Of a DNA stretch of 64,000 nucleotides, positions 25,438-34,748 are shown in pieces (position 1 is the stretch's first letter; each line of letters starts with the position of its first letter). Below the pieces are notes generated by a model. The model was not told the DNA's origin and made no database searches. It was given only the letters and a program-made list of their open reading frames with translations. The DNA lies in NCBI RefSeq assembly GCF_014640435.1, contig NZ_BMGY01000009.1, positions 62,001 through 126,000 on the forward strand. Reading direction: 5' to 3'. The position numbers and the translations under genes are program-made. The DNA is from Hymenobacter frigidus (GTDB taxonomy: Bacteria > Bacteroidota > Bacteroidia > Cytophagales > Hymenobacteraceae).

Positions 25438-27747
25438 ATGACCCAATTCTGCTCTCGAATACTGCTGGCTGTGGTGCTGGCCGGCACATTTTTCCTTCCT
25501 ACTCAGGCCCAGAAAGTGGGTTTGGTACTCAGCGGTGGCGGGGCTAAAGGCTTGGCGCACATTGGGGTACTCAAGCAGCTGGAAAAAAACCATATTCCCA
25601 TCGACTACATCGTGGGTACGAGCATGGGGGCCGTGGTGGGCGGCATGTACGCGGCAGGCTACTCGCCGGAGGAAATCGAGCAGATAGTACTCAGCCCCGA
25701 ATTTCAGAGCTGGACATCGGGCAAGCAACTGGAAAGCAAGACGTTCAACTTCCTCACGGCCGAGCCTTCGCCCTCGGCCCTGCGCCTGGGCATTGCCATC
25801 GATTCCACGTTTCAGGCCCGCATCAGCACCAGCCTGGTGAACGACCTGAACCTGAACCTGGCCCTGGCCCGACTGCTGGCCCCGGCCTCGGCCAGCGCGC
25901 AGTATGACTTCGACAAGCTGTTTGTGCCCTTCCGGTGCATGGCCTCCGAGGTGTTTACGCGCCAGGTGGTGGAGCAGAAAAAGGGGGCCCTTTCCGATGC
26001 CATTCGCAACTCGATGTCGTTTCCGCTGGCGTTCCGGCCCATCCGCAACCTCGACGGTAAGTACTATTACGACGGCGCGGTATACGACAACTTCCCCACC
26101 GGCACCATGAAAAAAACCTTCTCCCCGGACATCATCATCGGGGTGAACGTGGGCGACGTGGCCATGAAGAAGTACCCCAAAAACGACGACGCCCTGCTGG
26201 GCAGCACCGTGGCCTTCCTGGGCACCAGCGTGGCCGATACCCTGAGCGTGGGCAAAGACGGCATCTACATTCAACCCGATTTGGAAGGCATGGGCGTGGG
26301 CGACTTCGACCGGGTGAAAGAATTTATTGCCGAAGGCGACACGGCCGGCAGCCGCGCCATGGCACTGATTAAGCAGCGCATAGGCCGCCGCGTCGATTCG
26401 ACGGATTTGCAGAAGCGCCGGCTGGCCTTCCAGGCGCTGGCCCCCAAGCCCCGCTTTATTGAGGTGAAAGTGAATGGCTTGCGCCCCGACCAGAACGAGT
26501 ACGCGGCGCGGTTCTTCCGGCGTTCCGGGCGCGAATACTCGCTCGATGACATCGAGGAAGGTTATTACCGTCTGGCGTCCGACGACTACTTCAAGAACAT
26601 CTATCCGCGCATTCGCTACGATACCGAGCGCAAAGGCTACGTGTTTAGCTTGGATGCCCGGCGCAACAACAACGTGAGCACCGAAGCGGGCTTTGTGCTC
26701 AGCAACCGCCCCATCGATAACCTGTATTTCGGTCTGGAGTACCGCTACCTGCGCCGTCTGCTCTACACCGCTTCGGCCGATGTGAGCCTGGGCCGCTTCT
26801 ACAACGGGGCGCACGGCTCGTTCCGCATCAATGTGCCGGCCAAGCTGCCCTACTTCATCGAGCCCGAGGTGACCTACAACCAGTGGGATTTTCAGAAGAC
26901 GGGCGGCGTACTCGGCCGCAACGCGCTCAACACGCAGGTGCGGCAGCAGGACACGAAGCTCGGGGTGCAGCTCGGCGTTAGCCCCAACTACCGCAGCCGG
27001 CTGCTGCTCGATGCGGCCACCTTCGTAACCAAAGACGAATACACCAATTCCAAGGAAATAACTTCGGGCGATGTGCTCGATGCCACCGTTTTCCGGGGCG
27101 CCACGGCTGCGCTACGCCTGGCCCGCAACACCCTCAACCGCAAGCAGTACGCCACCAGCGGACACCGTTTTGTTTACACCCTGCGTGGCGTCACGGGCAC
27201 TTCTACGTACACGCCGGGCTCCACGGCGCAGCAGGAAGCCAGCTCCCGGCATCACGAGTGGCTGCAGTTTCGGGCCACCGTGGAACGCTACTTTGGCTTC
27301 AATAAAGAGCGCTACGCCTGGGGCTATTTCGCGGAGCTGATGGTGAGCGCGCAGGGCACGTTCTCAAACTACCGCTCCTCGCAAACCACCGCGCCCGTGT
27401 TTGCTCCCCTGCCCGACTCCCGCACGCTGTTTATGGACGCCTACCGCTCCGCCCGCTACGCGGCCGTGGGCCTGCGCTACACCCAGCCCTTCCTCAAAAA
27501 GCTGGAGTGGCGCACCGAGGTGTACATGCACGTGAACGCGCAGCCCCTGCGCCAGGGCGACCTGCAAGTAGCCGTGCGCCAGTCGGGCTTCGAGCGGCCC
27601 CGCTTCACGGCCACCACCGGCCTGGTTTTTCAGTCGCCGGTGGGCCCGTTGGCCCTGCACGCCCGCTTCTACGACGACTCGTCCGAACGCTTCGGCATCT
27701 ACGGGCACCTGGGCTTCCTGCTGTTCCGCAGCCGGGCGCTGGAATAA
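25438..27747 (+). CDS. Patatin-like phospholipase fused to Omp85-type barrel (type Vd autotransporter, PlpD-like)
   Basis: A 769-residue protein with signal peptide (residues 8-24, PTQAQ). Patatin domain at about 25-300: oxyanion loop GGGAKG at 33-38, nucleophile Ser62 in GTSMG, and Asp212 in YYYDGAVYDN, so the Ser-Asp dyad is intact. A POTRA-like stretch follows at about 340-410 (RFIEVKVNG, SLDDIEEGYYRLASDDYFKNIYPRI with core GYYRLASDDYF). The C-terminus is an outer-membrane barrel (about 420-769). This is the layout of PlpD/FplA type Vd secreted phospholipases. The lipase is expected to be exposed on or released from the surface. The start at 25438 gives the signal peptide, and the frame upstream is non-coding. 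Confidence 0.94.
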   Translation: MTQFCSRILLAVVLAGTFFLPTQAQKVGLVLSGGGAKGLAHIGVLKQLEKNHIPIDYIVGTSMGAVVGGMYAAGYSPEEIEQIVLSPEFQSWTSGKQLESKTFNFLTAEPSPSALRLGIAIDSTFQARISTSLVNDLNLNLALARLLAPASASAQYDFDKLFVPFRCMASEVFTRQVVEQKKGALSDAIRNSMSFPLAFRPIRNLDGKYYYDGAVYDNFPTGTMKKTFSPDIIIGVNVGDVAMKKYPKNDDALLGSTVAFLGTSVADTLSVGKDGIYIQPDLEGMGVGDFDRVKEFIAEGDTAGSRAMALIKQRIGRRVDSTDLQKRRLAFQALAPKPRFIEVKVNGLRPDQNEYAARFFRRSGREYSLDDIEEGYYRLASDDYFKNIYPRIRYDTERKGYVFSLDARRNNNVSTEAGFVLSNRPIDNLYFGLEYRYLRRLLYTASADVSLGRFYNGAHGSFRINVPAKLPYFIEPEVTYNQWDFQKTGGVLGRNALNTQVRQQDTKLGVQLGVSPNYRSRLLLDAATFVTKDEYTNSKEITSGDVLDATVFRGATAALRLARNTLNRKQYATSGHRFVYTLRGVTGTSTYTPGSTAQQEASSRHHEWLQFRATVERYFGFNKERYAWGYFAELMVSAQGTFSNYRSSQTTAPVFAPLPDSRTLFMDAYRSARYAAVGLRYTQPFLKKLEWRTEVYMHVNAQPLRQGDLQVAVRQSGFERPRFTATTGLVFQSPVGPLALHARFYDDSSERFGIYGHLGFLLFRSRALE

Positions 27748-27751
27748 GCCG

Positions 27752-27768
27752 GCCGCCAGCGCGGCGGC
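27752..27768. terminator. Weak hairpin between convergent genes
   Basis: GCCGCC and GGCGGC pair around a 5-base loop in the 31-bp gap between the patatin and hydrolase genes. No T-run follows directly, so terminator function is only possible. Confidence 0.3.
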
Positions 27769-27778
27769 TGCCCGTCGT

Positions 27779-28486
27779 TTAACTCACCAGTTCGGCAACA
27801 AGAGCGGGCACCTCCAGCGGGAGCAGGTGGCCCGCGGGCACTACTTGGCAGGTAGTACCCGCGGGCAGGTACGGCAGGGTTTGCGTGCGCTGCATAGCGG
27901 GCGTAACAGCCTGGTCGTGCTCGCCCACCAGCAAGCGGCAGGGCACTGTCAGCCCGAGCAGCTGAGCCGAAATATCTTCCCGCCTGCCGGCGATGAGCCA
28001 CGCGTTCCAGGCGGAGTGGGAGCAGCACAGGTTGTCGGCAACAACGGCCTGCCGGATGGCAGTGGACAGCGGCAGCCAAGTGATTGTATCGAACGTTTTT
28101 TCGGCGTCGGCTGCCTTGCCGAAGCACGCCAGCGCCGCCGTGCGTTCGTCGTCGCTCATGGGCTCGCCGGCCGGTGGCGAGGGCGACAGCAGCACCAGCC
28201 GCCGCAGACCGGCTGGCCGCCGGGCCGCCAGGGCCAACGCAATTTTGCCGCCCATGCTGTGCCCCAGCAGCGTAAAATCGGTGAGGGCGTGGCGGGCTAC
28301 GTAGGCGGCCACCCAATCAGTATAGGCCTGCACCGAATAATCGAACCCCGCCGGCGCGGGCTGCCCGCCGAACCCGGGCAGGTTGGGGGCCAGCAAGGCG
28401 GTATCCGGCGAAAGCAAGGGCCGTAAGGAATCAAACTCGCGGCCAGCGCCGGCCCAGTAATGCAGGGCGAGTACGGTGTGGGGCAT
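27779..28486 (-). CDS. Alpha/beta hydrolase
   Basis: A 235-residue cytosolic protein of the alpha/beta-hydrolase fold. The nucleophile elbow is GHSMGG with Ser77. The rest of the triad is probably Asp191 (GEHDQAV) and His220 (AGHLLP). LHYWAGAGREF near 8-18 takes the place of the usual HG oxyanion region. A lid region lies at about 100-165. The small size and lack of a signal resemble esterases or MenH/BioH-like enzymes, but there is no biotin or menaquinone gene nearby and the substrate is unknown. Confidence 0.9.
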   Translation of the reverse strand: MPHTVLALHYWAGAGREFDSLRPLLSPDTALLAPNLPGFGGQPAPAGFDYSVQAYTDWVAAYVARHALTDFTLLGHSMGGKIALALAARRPAGLRRLVLLSPSPPAGEPMSDDERTAALACFGKAADAEKTFDTITWLPLSTAIRQAVVADNLCCSHSAWNAWLIAGRREDISAQLLGLTVPCRLLVGEHDQAVTPAMQRTQTLPYLPAGTTCQVVPAGHLLPLEVPALVAELVS

Positions 28487-28829
28487 AAACTAAAATGATA
28501 AGTGGGAATATATCTAAAAAAAACTCTTCGGAACGGCTAACCACCCCGTGTAAGGCGTGCGCTCAACCCCTCCGACCCTCGCCTGACACTAACTCATTTG
28601 ACCCCGTTCTGGATTTAGGTTTTCTTTCAAAGAACTGCGGGGCACCCTGGCAGCAATCCGGTCGTGTTTCCTTTCCGTGGGCTTTCGGGCTACCGTCGCT
28701 GATAACCTAACCCTAACCAATCCGCGTATCATAACTTTTACTATTCTTTTTTTTAATTCTTTATCCGGATAACCATGCCCGTGGTCTTTACCCAACCACC
28801 AATGGCCCGTTATTACTTCCTCCCCTTAT
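28487..28829. other. Upstream region of the ECF sigma factor gene
   Basis: A 343-bp gap. It contains a -7-like TAACTTTT at 28732-28739, a long T-rich stretch and the 12-base perfect palindrome TTATCCGGATAA at 28761-28772, about 58 bases before the sigma gene. The palindrome could be an operator but is too short to be sure. No gene is seen. Confidence 0.4.
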
Positions 28830-29390
28830 ATGAATTCAGCGCCGACGTTGCTTACAGCCACGGATGAAGAAGTGCTTGTACAGCGCCTGTTGGCCCGCGA
28901 CGAGCACGCTTTACGCCTGTTGCACGACCGGTACGCCAAGAGTATTTTGGTTGTAATAATGCGACTAGTGCGCGACGAAGCCCTCGCGCAGGACGTGCTG
29001 CAGGAAGGGTTGCTCAAGGTATGGCTAAGTATTGGCAGCTACGCTCCCGAGCGGGGCCGCTTGTTTACCTGGATGGTGCGCGTGTGCTGCAATCAGGCAA
29101 TTGATGCGCTGCGAAGTCCGCGGCACCGCTTCCACAACCGCAACAAATCGTTGGAGACGGGCGGCGTCAGCCAAACCCTGGCCCCTTCCACCTTCAACCC
29201 CGACCATATCGGCCTGCGTGAGCTGACCCTGAAACTCAAGCCCCGCCAACGCGAGGTCATCGACCTGCTGTATTTCGGGGGCTACACCCAGGTGGAAACC
29301 GCCGAGCAGCTGGGCATTCCGCTGGCAACGGTGAAAACCCGGGCGCGGGCAGCGCTAAACGTACTCGCCCAATTAACCAAAGAGCAATAA
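28830..29390 (+). CDS. ECF-type sigma-70 family RNA polymerase sigma factor
   Basis: A 186-residue sigma factor. Region 2 at about 15-85 includes RYAKSILVVIMRLVRDEALAQDVLQEG (core DEALAQDVLQEGLLKVW) and FTWMVRVCCNQAIDALR. Region 4 at about 125-180 carries LTLKLKPRQREVIDLLYFGG and the helix-turn-helix YTQVETAEQLGIPLATVKTRARAAL (core LGIPLATVKTRARAAL). It resembles the SigK-like group (TVKTRxRxAL), whose genes are usually followed by an RskA-type anti-sigma factor. Here no anti-sigma gene follows. After 146 bases comes a convergent flavoprotein gene. Confidence 0.93.
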   Translation: MNSAPTLLTATDEEVLVQRLLARDEHALRLLHDRYAKSILVVIMRLVRDEALAQDVLQEGLLKVWLSIGSYAPERGRLFTWMVRVCCNQAIDALRSPRHRFHNRNKSLETGGVSQTLAPSTFNPDHIGLRELTLKLKPRQREVIDLLYFGGYTQVETAEQLGIPLATVKTRARAALNVLAQLTKEQ

Positions 29391-29536
29391 GACGCAGTAA
29401 ATCGCAAGTAAACAGTAGCCCCAGGCAGGGACTTGCAGCTGCCTTATCATGCCCATCGCGAAGTAGAATGCGAGAAGTTGTAGAGACACAATAGCTGCCT
29501 GATTTTCGCAAACCATTCCGGGACGGGTATAACCAC

Positions 29537-30457
29537 TTAGCGCGAGTACTCCTCGCGGCTCAGGTTTTCATTGATGACAATGGCCGCCCGGGTGCCATCG
29601 GCGGCAGCCAACAGGGCCTGCTGGTTACCGGGTTTAGTGTCGCCGGCAGCATACAGCCTGGGTATGGAGGTGCGCAACCCCGAGTCGACCCAGACGGCTC
29701 CTTTGCTGGTGAGGCGAGCGCCCAAATCGGCGGCCAGGGAACTGCGCTGATGCTGAGGAGCATGCAGAAACAAGGCGGCCCGCTCCAGCAACTCGCCGTT
29801 GGCGAATTCAATGTAGCGCAGGTCACGGTTATCGGAGCCAATGAGCCGCACCACGGCTTCCTCGCAAATGCTGATTTTTTCGCGGCGCAGGCGGCGGCGG
29901 GCATTGGCCGTGAGGTGGCCCGGGCCATCGGTCACCACCACTATGTCGCGGCTCCAGCGGCTCACGAGTAGCGCCAGCCCTGTCACGGTGCTGCCCTGCC
30001 CATACACGGCCAGGGGCTGGTTGCGCACTTCCCAGGCGTGGCAGTACGGACAGTGCAGCACGCCCCGCCCCCACAATTCCCGGAACCCCGGCAAGGCCGG
30101 CAAAACATCGGACACGCCAGTGGCCAACAGCACCCGCCGGGCCGTTACGGCAAGGGGCGTATCATCGGCGCTGCCGTGGCCAGTGGCCCGGAAGCCGTTG
30201 CCCTCCAAAACGAGGGTGTCGACCTGAAAGCACTGCACCTCCACGCTGGTGTAGGGGCGCAGCTGCTCGTGGCCCAGCCGCAGCAGCTCGGCCGGCCGAA
30301 TGCCGTCGCGGGTGAGAAACCCGTGCACGCCCGGCGAGGCTTCGTTGCGCGGAGGACCGCCGTCGGCCACGAGCACGCGGCGCAGGCATCGGCCCAGGGT
30401 GAGGGCCGCCGACAGTCCGGCGCTGCCCGCCCCAATAATGAGAACGTCGTATTGCAT
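29537..30457 (-). CDS. Thioredoxin reductase-like FAD/NAD(P) oxidoreductase
   Basis: A 306-residue flavoprotein with FAD-binding GAGSAG at residues 9-14, a second nucleotide site (VYGQGSTVTGLALL near 152) and the C-terminal FAD motif IPRLYAAGDTKPGNQQ. The redox pair is Cys136-Pro-Tyr-Cys139, in place of the CATC of standard thioredoxin reductase. CPYC-type members occur in stand-alone reductases and in dithiol oxidases of natural-product pathways. A thioredoxin or product cluster is not nearby. The ATG at 30457 is preferred to the GTG six codons upstream because it puts the FAD motif at the usual distance. Its upstream region contains the large palindrome at 30520-30589. Confidence 0.9.
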   Translation of the reverse strand: MQYDVLIIGAGSAGLSAALTLGRCLRRVLVADGGPPRNEASPGVHGFLTRDGIRPAELLRLGHEQLRPYTSVEVQCFQVDTLVLEGNGFRATGHGSADDTPLAVTARRVLLATGVSDVLPALPGFRELWGRGVLHCPYCHAWEVRNQPLAVYGQGSTVTGLALLVSRWSRDIVVVTDGPGHLTANARRRLRREKISICEEAVVRLIGSDNRDLRYIEFANGELLERAALFLHAPQHQRSSLAADLGARLTSKGAVWVDSGLRTSIPRLYAAGDTKPGNQQALLAAADGTRAAIVINENLSREEYSR

Positions 30458-30519
30458 CGAAACAGTAGAAACCACGTGGAGTGACTTAACTCAAACCCCG
30501 GGCCCTAGGTTGCACCAGT

Positions 30520-30589
30520 CAATTCCGTCGGCGACCAAAAAAAACCCTTCCCGCAGGGGAAGGGTTTTTTTTGGTCGCCGACGGAATTG
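30520..30589. terminator. Terminator: perfect 33-bp inverted repeat
   Basis: The arms at 30520-30552 and 30557-30589 are perfect reverse complements over 33 bases with the 4-base loop GCAG. The core is eight A, CCCTTCCC, loop, GGGAAGGG, eight T, a textbook intrinsic terminator readable in both directions. A further 17 bp of paired sequence (CAATTCCGTCGGCGACC) surrounds it. It lies 22 bases after the T9SS protein gene and upstream of the flavoprotein gene, both on the minus strand. Confidence 0.92.
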
Positions 30590-30611
30590 TCAGCTTAATT
30601 CGCAAACCGGC

Positions 30612-33600
30612 TTAGTTGCGGATGAGTGGCAGAGCCTGGCTGATGCCCACGCCTCGCACGAGTACGACGTAGGCACCCTGGGGCAGGCCTTTCAAATCCA
30701 GTGGTGAAGCCAGAGCACCTAGATGCTGGGTGCGCAACACGCGGCCGGCCAAGTCGAGCACTGTCACCGTGTAGGTGCCATCGGCTAAGCCGCTCAGGTC
30801 AATGGTTGCTTCGTTTTGGCTAGGGTTGGGGTACAGGGCAGCCGTGGCTTTGGTGGACGCGGCAAACTCAACGGCACGCACCGGGCCATAAGTAAGCGTG
30901 CCGTCGGCATCGACCTGCTGCAGGCGGTAATACACCTTGCCAGAAACCAGACGCCCGGCACCGGCATCGGTGAAGCGGTAGTCAGTCGGTCGTGTGCTAT
31001 TGCCTTGGCCGCGCACGGTGCCAATCGCCGTGAAATTACGCCCGCTTACGGAGCGCTCAACCACGAAATAGTCATTGTTCTTTTCCGAAGCCGTAGACCA
31101 GGTCAGCACCGCGTCCTGCCGCTGGGCAACTGCCTCGAAACGGGTCAGCTCAACCGGCAGCGGGGCCACAATGGTGACATTTTCGAGGGTGCTGCTGGCC
31201 GCCGCGTAGTTAGTGCCCGGCACCGTGCCGCCGCCGCTGGCAAACGTGGCCCCTGGGGTGGTGGTGGTGGCGCTGGTGGCCGTGCGGGTGGGGTCCGTGA
31301 ACGTCACGTTGCCGCTGGCTTGGTAGACGGTGCCGTTCACAGCGGTGGCCGCAATGGCGGCGCTGAAGTCGATTCTCAGCGTGGAGCCGCTGGGGATGGT
31401 GATACCACTAAAGACCGGCGTGGACGTGCCAGCGCCAGTAAGCGTGGAGTTTGGCTTGGTGACGGTGCCATCAGCCGCCGTGAGTATCACAGTGGGTATC
31501 TGAGCAGTGACGTAAGTAAAGAGCGGGTCCAGCGTCAGCGTGGTGCTGGAGGCCTGGGCCGAGCCGCCGGTGTTGGAGACGATGGCCGTGTAGGAGGCAG
31601 GCCGCGGCGTGCCGTTATCCCGCGTCACGTTGGGAGTGGCCGTGCTAAGTGCCACCGACAGCATTGGGAGGCAGGAACTGGCCCCGCCGATAGTAGTCGT
31701 ATTCGTGGGCTGCGTCGTGGTGTTGGTACTCCCGGCCGCGCCAGCGGTTGCGCCGTAGGCGTCTGGCTTGGGTTGGTTTTTTCCATCAGTAGTAGTACCA
31801 TTGGCACCACCGGTTAAAGTGACAGCACTGAATGCGCTACTGGCATAAATTACCCCGCCGCTACCTCCTCCACCTGGGCCATAAGACGCACCATTACTAA
31901 CGCCACTGTTGACAGTGCCACCATCGCCACCTACGGCACTGGCCGTGAGAGCAGTTAGGGCACTAGTGCCCGTAACGGGAGTAGCCAATACGAGTATAGT
32001 GCCGCCGGCCCCGCCGCCGCCGCCGCCTTGAGTCAGAGCCGTTGCGGCAGTGCTGGGAGCATTCGCACCATTAGCTTGAATAGTGGCCGCACCGGAAATG
32101 ACCCCCGTGCGCAGGATGATGATGCCGCCACCAACGCCGCCGCTGCTTGCCAGAGCGGTGCCATCGTCGCTTGAACCTGCGCCGCCGCCACCGCCCATTA
32201 TTATTTTGGTGGCCGAAACAACAACGCCACGCCCACCGCTGGCTTTAGCGCCGGAGCCGTTTGAACCTGAACCAAAGCCACCGGTGCCGCCAGCCGAGAT
32301 ATTGCCGCCGCCGCCGCCGCCGGCATTGCCCGAGTTAGTGGCTGGATTAAAATCCTGCGCGCCGCCGCCGCCATTAGCAGGAGCGCCGATATTGTTACTG
32401 CCGGTGGCATAGCCCTCGGCGGTGTTATCCGTTACGACACTCCCGTTGTAGAAATAGCGCGGGGTACCGGCAATGCCTTCACCTTTGGAACCGTGGGCAA
32501 CCGCAGCCATGCTGGCGTAAACCGCTGGGGTGTTGGAAGCACCGACAGTACCAACATAGCTCTTGCCGCCGCCGCCGCTGAAGCCTCTGGCCGTCATGTC
32601 CAAGCCGGGCGTAGTGCCAGAGAACGTGGTAGAGCCCGCCACGTCCAGGGCCAACACGCCGCCAATGCGTGTCTGACTGTTCCAGGCCGTGCCGGTCACT
32701 TTCCCGTTCACCACGAGCGATGAGTATTGCGGCACGCGCACCACCTGGAAGTTCTGGTTGGCGGTCGCGCTGGTGGTGTAAGCATTGCCCAGCGCCGTGG
32801 TCAGCGCAATGGTCGTAATCGGCGAGCCGCTCACGCTGGCCACCTTAGCGTATTCGTACTGCCCGGCGGTTGAACTTGCCACGGTGCCGTAGTTGACATT
32901 GTCCGCGGTGGTGTTGATGGTAGCACCCTGCATCTGCATCACCAGCACTAGGTCGCCGGCCTCCACCGGGGTTGTGCCTGAGGGCGTACCTACCGTAATG
33001 GTTGAAGCTCCGTTGGCGGTCGAAATCGAAACACCAGGGTAATAGGTGTTGGGCGACGATGCGGACGTGAGGCTGCCGGGGCCGTCTTTGCCGGGCGTAG
33101 CGCAGGCCGTAGCAATGGTAGCAGGGCCAGTTACGGTGGTCGTCAACGTACTGGTATTATTGTTCGCTACGGGGTCGGCCACCACAGCACCAACCGGATA
33201 AGTGTACCCAGAAGTGGCAACGATGGATGTCGTGCCGCTGACTGGCACGGTGAATGTTATCGAATTGATAACCGATGCGTTCTGCGCGAGCGTGGTCTGG
33301 CTGAAGGTGACCAGGCCCGAGGCAGAATTGTACGTGTAGTTGGCCGAGGCCGGAATGGTTAGGCCAGCGGGCAACTGCAGCGTGGGGCTGATGTTGGTAG
33401 CCGTCAGAGAGCCGATGTTGGTGGTGTTGACCGTATATGTTATCTGCGAGCCGGGGTTGGCCGAAGCTGGGCCGCTCACGTTGGTAGCCACGTCGGCCCC
33501 TTTCACCACCACGGTGATTTTCCCAGGGTTCGACATTTGCCCGAGCAGGTCATTGACCGTGTAGGGGATGGTGACCGTGCCGGCAAATCCGTTCACGGGA

Positions 33601-34748
33601 GTGAAGGTAACCACGCCGTTGGCGTCCACGGTGAAGGTGCCTTGGCCGGTCACCGTGAAAGAAGTTTCCTGCGCGGGCGTGGTGGGGTCTAAGTCCACCG
33701 TGCTATTATTCAGTGTGGTTCCAAAGGCCTTGTCATTGGCCACCACGCTGAACGTCACCGGCGTGTTGTAATTCGTACCCACCAAGTCGTTCACCGCCAC
33801 CGGATTGCTGACGATGGCCAGGTTCCGGATTTCGTGGATGTTGGTGCTGCCGCCCGTCGAGCCCGCAAATCCGATGCGCAGGTTAGCCGGCGGGGTCGTG
33901 ATGGGGTAGCTGTCGGTGGTAGTCCGAATGGTGTTACCGTGCTGAATCCGAACGGTGACATTGTAGGCCCCGTTGGCGGCTACCACGTACACGAAGGCTT
34001 TGCGATAGTCGGCACTGCCCGGCTGGGCCCGGACGGTGGCCACATCAACCGCAAAAGGTAGCGCACCGCTACTGGTAAGAAACTGGTAGTTAGCTAGCCC
34101 CGTGCCCGGCCCCCGGAGGGTGACATTTTGAGCCACCGGGCCGGGACCGCCGATGCGGCCTTCGGTGGGGTTGGGGTAGTTGCCGAACTCATCAATTCCG
34201 ATGCCCAGGTAACCCTTCGACACCCCGGGGATGTCGGTGGCATTTCCTCCGGCCACTGTTTTCTGGGCATAGCCCAACGAGCCGCCCGATGCCCCGATGT
34301 TAAATTCCCCGGCCACGGCAGGGTTCGTCCCGGCAGCGTCAATCAGGAACACACTGAAGCCATCGGCACCAGGGTTAGTCCCTCCATACGAGAAAAATTC
34401 GAACGAAATACTGAAACCTTGCGGCGAGGCAAAGCTGTTATTGAAGATGGCGTAGCCAGCTTGGTTAGCAATGGCCTCGGTGAGGCGCAAATAGCCTGGC
34501 GTAGTGGAAGTACCCGTAAGGATGGCATTGCCGCCCAACGTGAAATTGGTGGCGGAACCCGGTGCACCAGTAAAGCTCTGGTTAACCGGAAACTGAGCTT
34601 TACCGGCAAAGCTACTCAATAGCAGCAGGCACAAGGTGCCTGCTTTTAAGAAGCCAGTCCAACGGCCCACCTTTGCTTTACGGCCGGGTTGATTTGCGGG
34701 CTGCGGCACTGAGCGGGTAAATGTTAAGGGTAAGGTGATTCTTCTCAT
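30612..34748 (-). CDS. Large secreted surface protein: lectin-like, cadherin/DUF11-type and Gly-rich domains with T9SS sorting domain
   Basis: A 1378-residue exported protein. A long signal peptide ends near residue 51 (FAGKAQ). Residues about 55-315 read as an L-type lectin-like domain (SFEFFSYGGTNPGADGF, GYLGIGIDEFGN). Next comes an Ig/cadherin-like block with VVANDKAFGTTLNN and PVNGFAGTVTIPYTVND (about 320-410). DUF11-type repeats follow at about 415-545 and 1080-1185. Residues about 735-1060 are very rich in Gly with GGGG runs. The C-terminal 75 residues (YPNPSQNEATIDLSGL, GRVLRTQ, LPQGAYVVLV) are a type A T9SS sorting domain, so it should be exported through the outer membrane and attached to or released from the surface. 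The likely role is an adhesin or matrix protein. TAATTTTG at 34864-34857 is a good -7 match. A strong terminator lies at the 3' end. Confidence 0.92.
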   Translation of the reverse strand: MRRITLPLTFTRSVPQPANQPGRKAKVGRWTGFLKAGTLCLLLLSSFAGKAQFPVNQSFTGAPGSATNFTLGGNAILTGTSTTPGYLRLTEAIANQAGYAIFNNSFASPQGFSISFEFFSYGGTNPGADGFSVFLIDAAGTNPAVAGEFNIGASGGSLGYAQKTVAGGNATDIPGVSKGYLGIGIDEFGNYPNPTEGRIGGPGPVAQNVTLRGPGTGLANYQFLTSSGALPFAVDVATVRAQPGSADYRKAFVYVVAANGAYNVTVRIQHGNTIRTTTDSYPITTPPANLRIGFAGSTGGSTNIHEIRNLAIVSNPVAVNDLVGTNYNTPVTFSVVANDKAFGTTLNNSTVDLDPTTPAQETSFTVTGQGTFTVDANGVVTFTPVNGFAGTVTIPYTVNDLLGQMSNPGKITVVVKGADVATNVSGPASANPGSQITYTVNTTNIGSLTATNISPTLQLPAGLTIPASANYTYNSASGLVTFSQTTLAQNASVINSITFTVPVSGTTSIVATSGYTYPVGAVVADPVANNNTSTLTTTVTGPATIATACATPGKDGPGSLTSASSPNTYYPGVSISTANGASTITVGTPSGTTPVEAGDLVLVMQMQGATINTTADNVNYGTVASSTAGQYEYAKVASVSGSPITTIALTTALGNAYTTSATANQNFQVVRVPQYSSLVVNGKVTGTAWNSQTRIGGVLALDVAGSTTFSGTTPGLDMTARGFSGGGGKSYVGTVGASNTPAVYASMAAVAHGSKGEGIAGTPRYFYNGSVVTDNTAEGYATGSNNIGAPANGGGGAQDFNPATNSGNAGGGGGGNISAGGTGGFGSGSNGSGAKASGGRGVVVSATKIIMGGGGGAGSSDDGTALASSGGVGGGIIILRTGVISGAATIQANGANAPSTAATALTQGGGGGGAGGTILVLATPVTGTSALTALTASAVGGDGGTVNSGVSNGASYGPGGGGSGGVIYASSAFSAVTLTGGANGTTTDGKNQPKPDAYGATAGAAGSTNTTTQPTNTTTIGGASSCLPMLSVALSTATPNVTRDNGTPRPASYTAIVSNTGGSAQASSTTLTLDPLFTYVTAQIPTVILTAADGTVTKPNSTLTGAGTSTPVFSGITIPSGSTLRIDFSAAIAATAVNGTVYQASGNVTFTDPTRTATSATTTTPGATFASGGGTVPGTNYAAASSTLENVTIVAPLPVELTRFEAVAQRQDAVLTWSTASEKNNDYFVVERSVSGRNFTAIGTVRGQGNSTRPTDYRFTDAGAGRLVSGKVYYRLQQVDADGTLTYGPVRAVEFAASTKATAALYPNPSQNEATIDLSGLADGTYTVTVLDLAGRVLRTQHLGALASPLDLKGLPQGAYVVLVRGVGISQALPLIRN

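Noticed and set aside
25273..26814. A 513-codon open frame on the minus strand
   Set aside because: It is antisense to the patatin-Omp85 gene, which has intact catalytic motifs; the antisense product is featureless.
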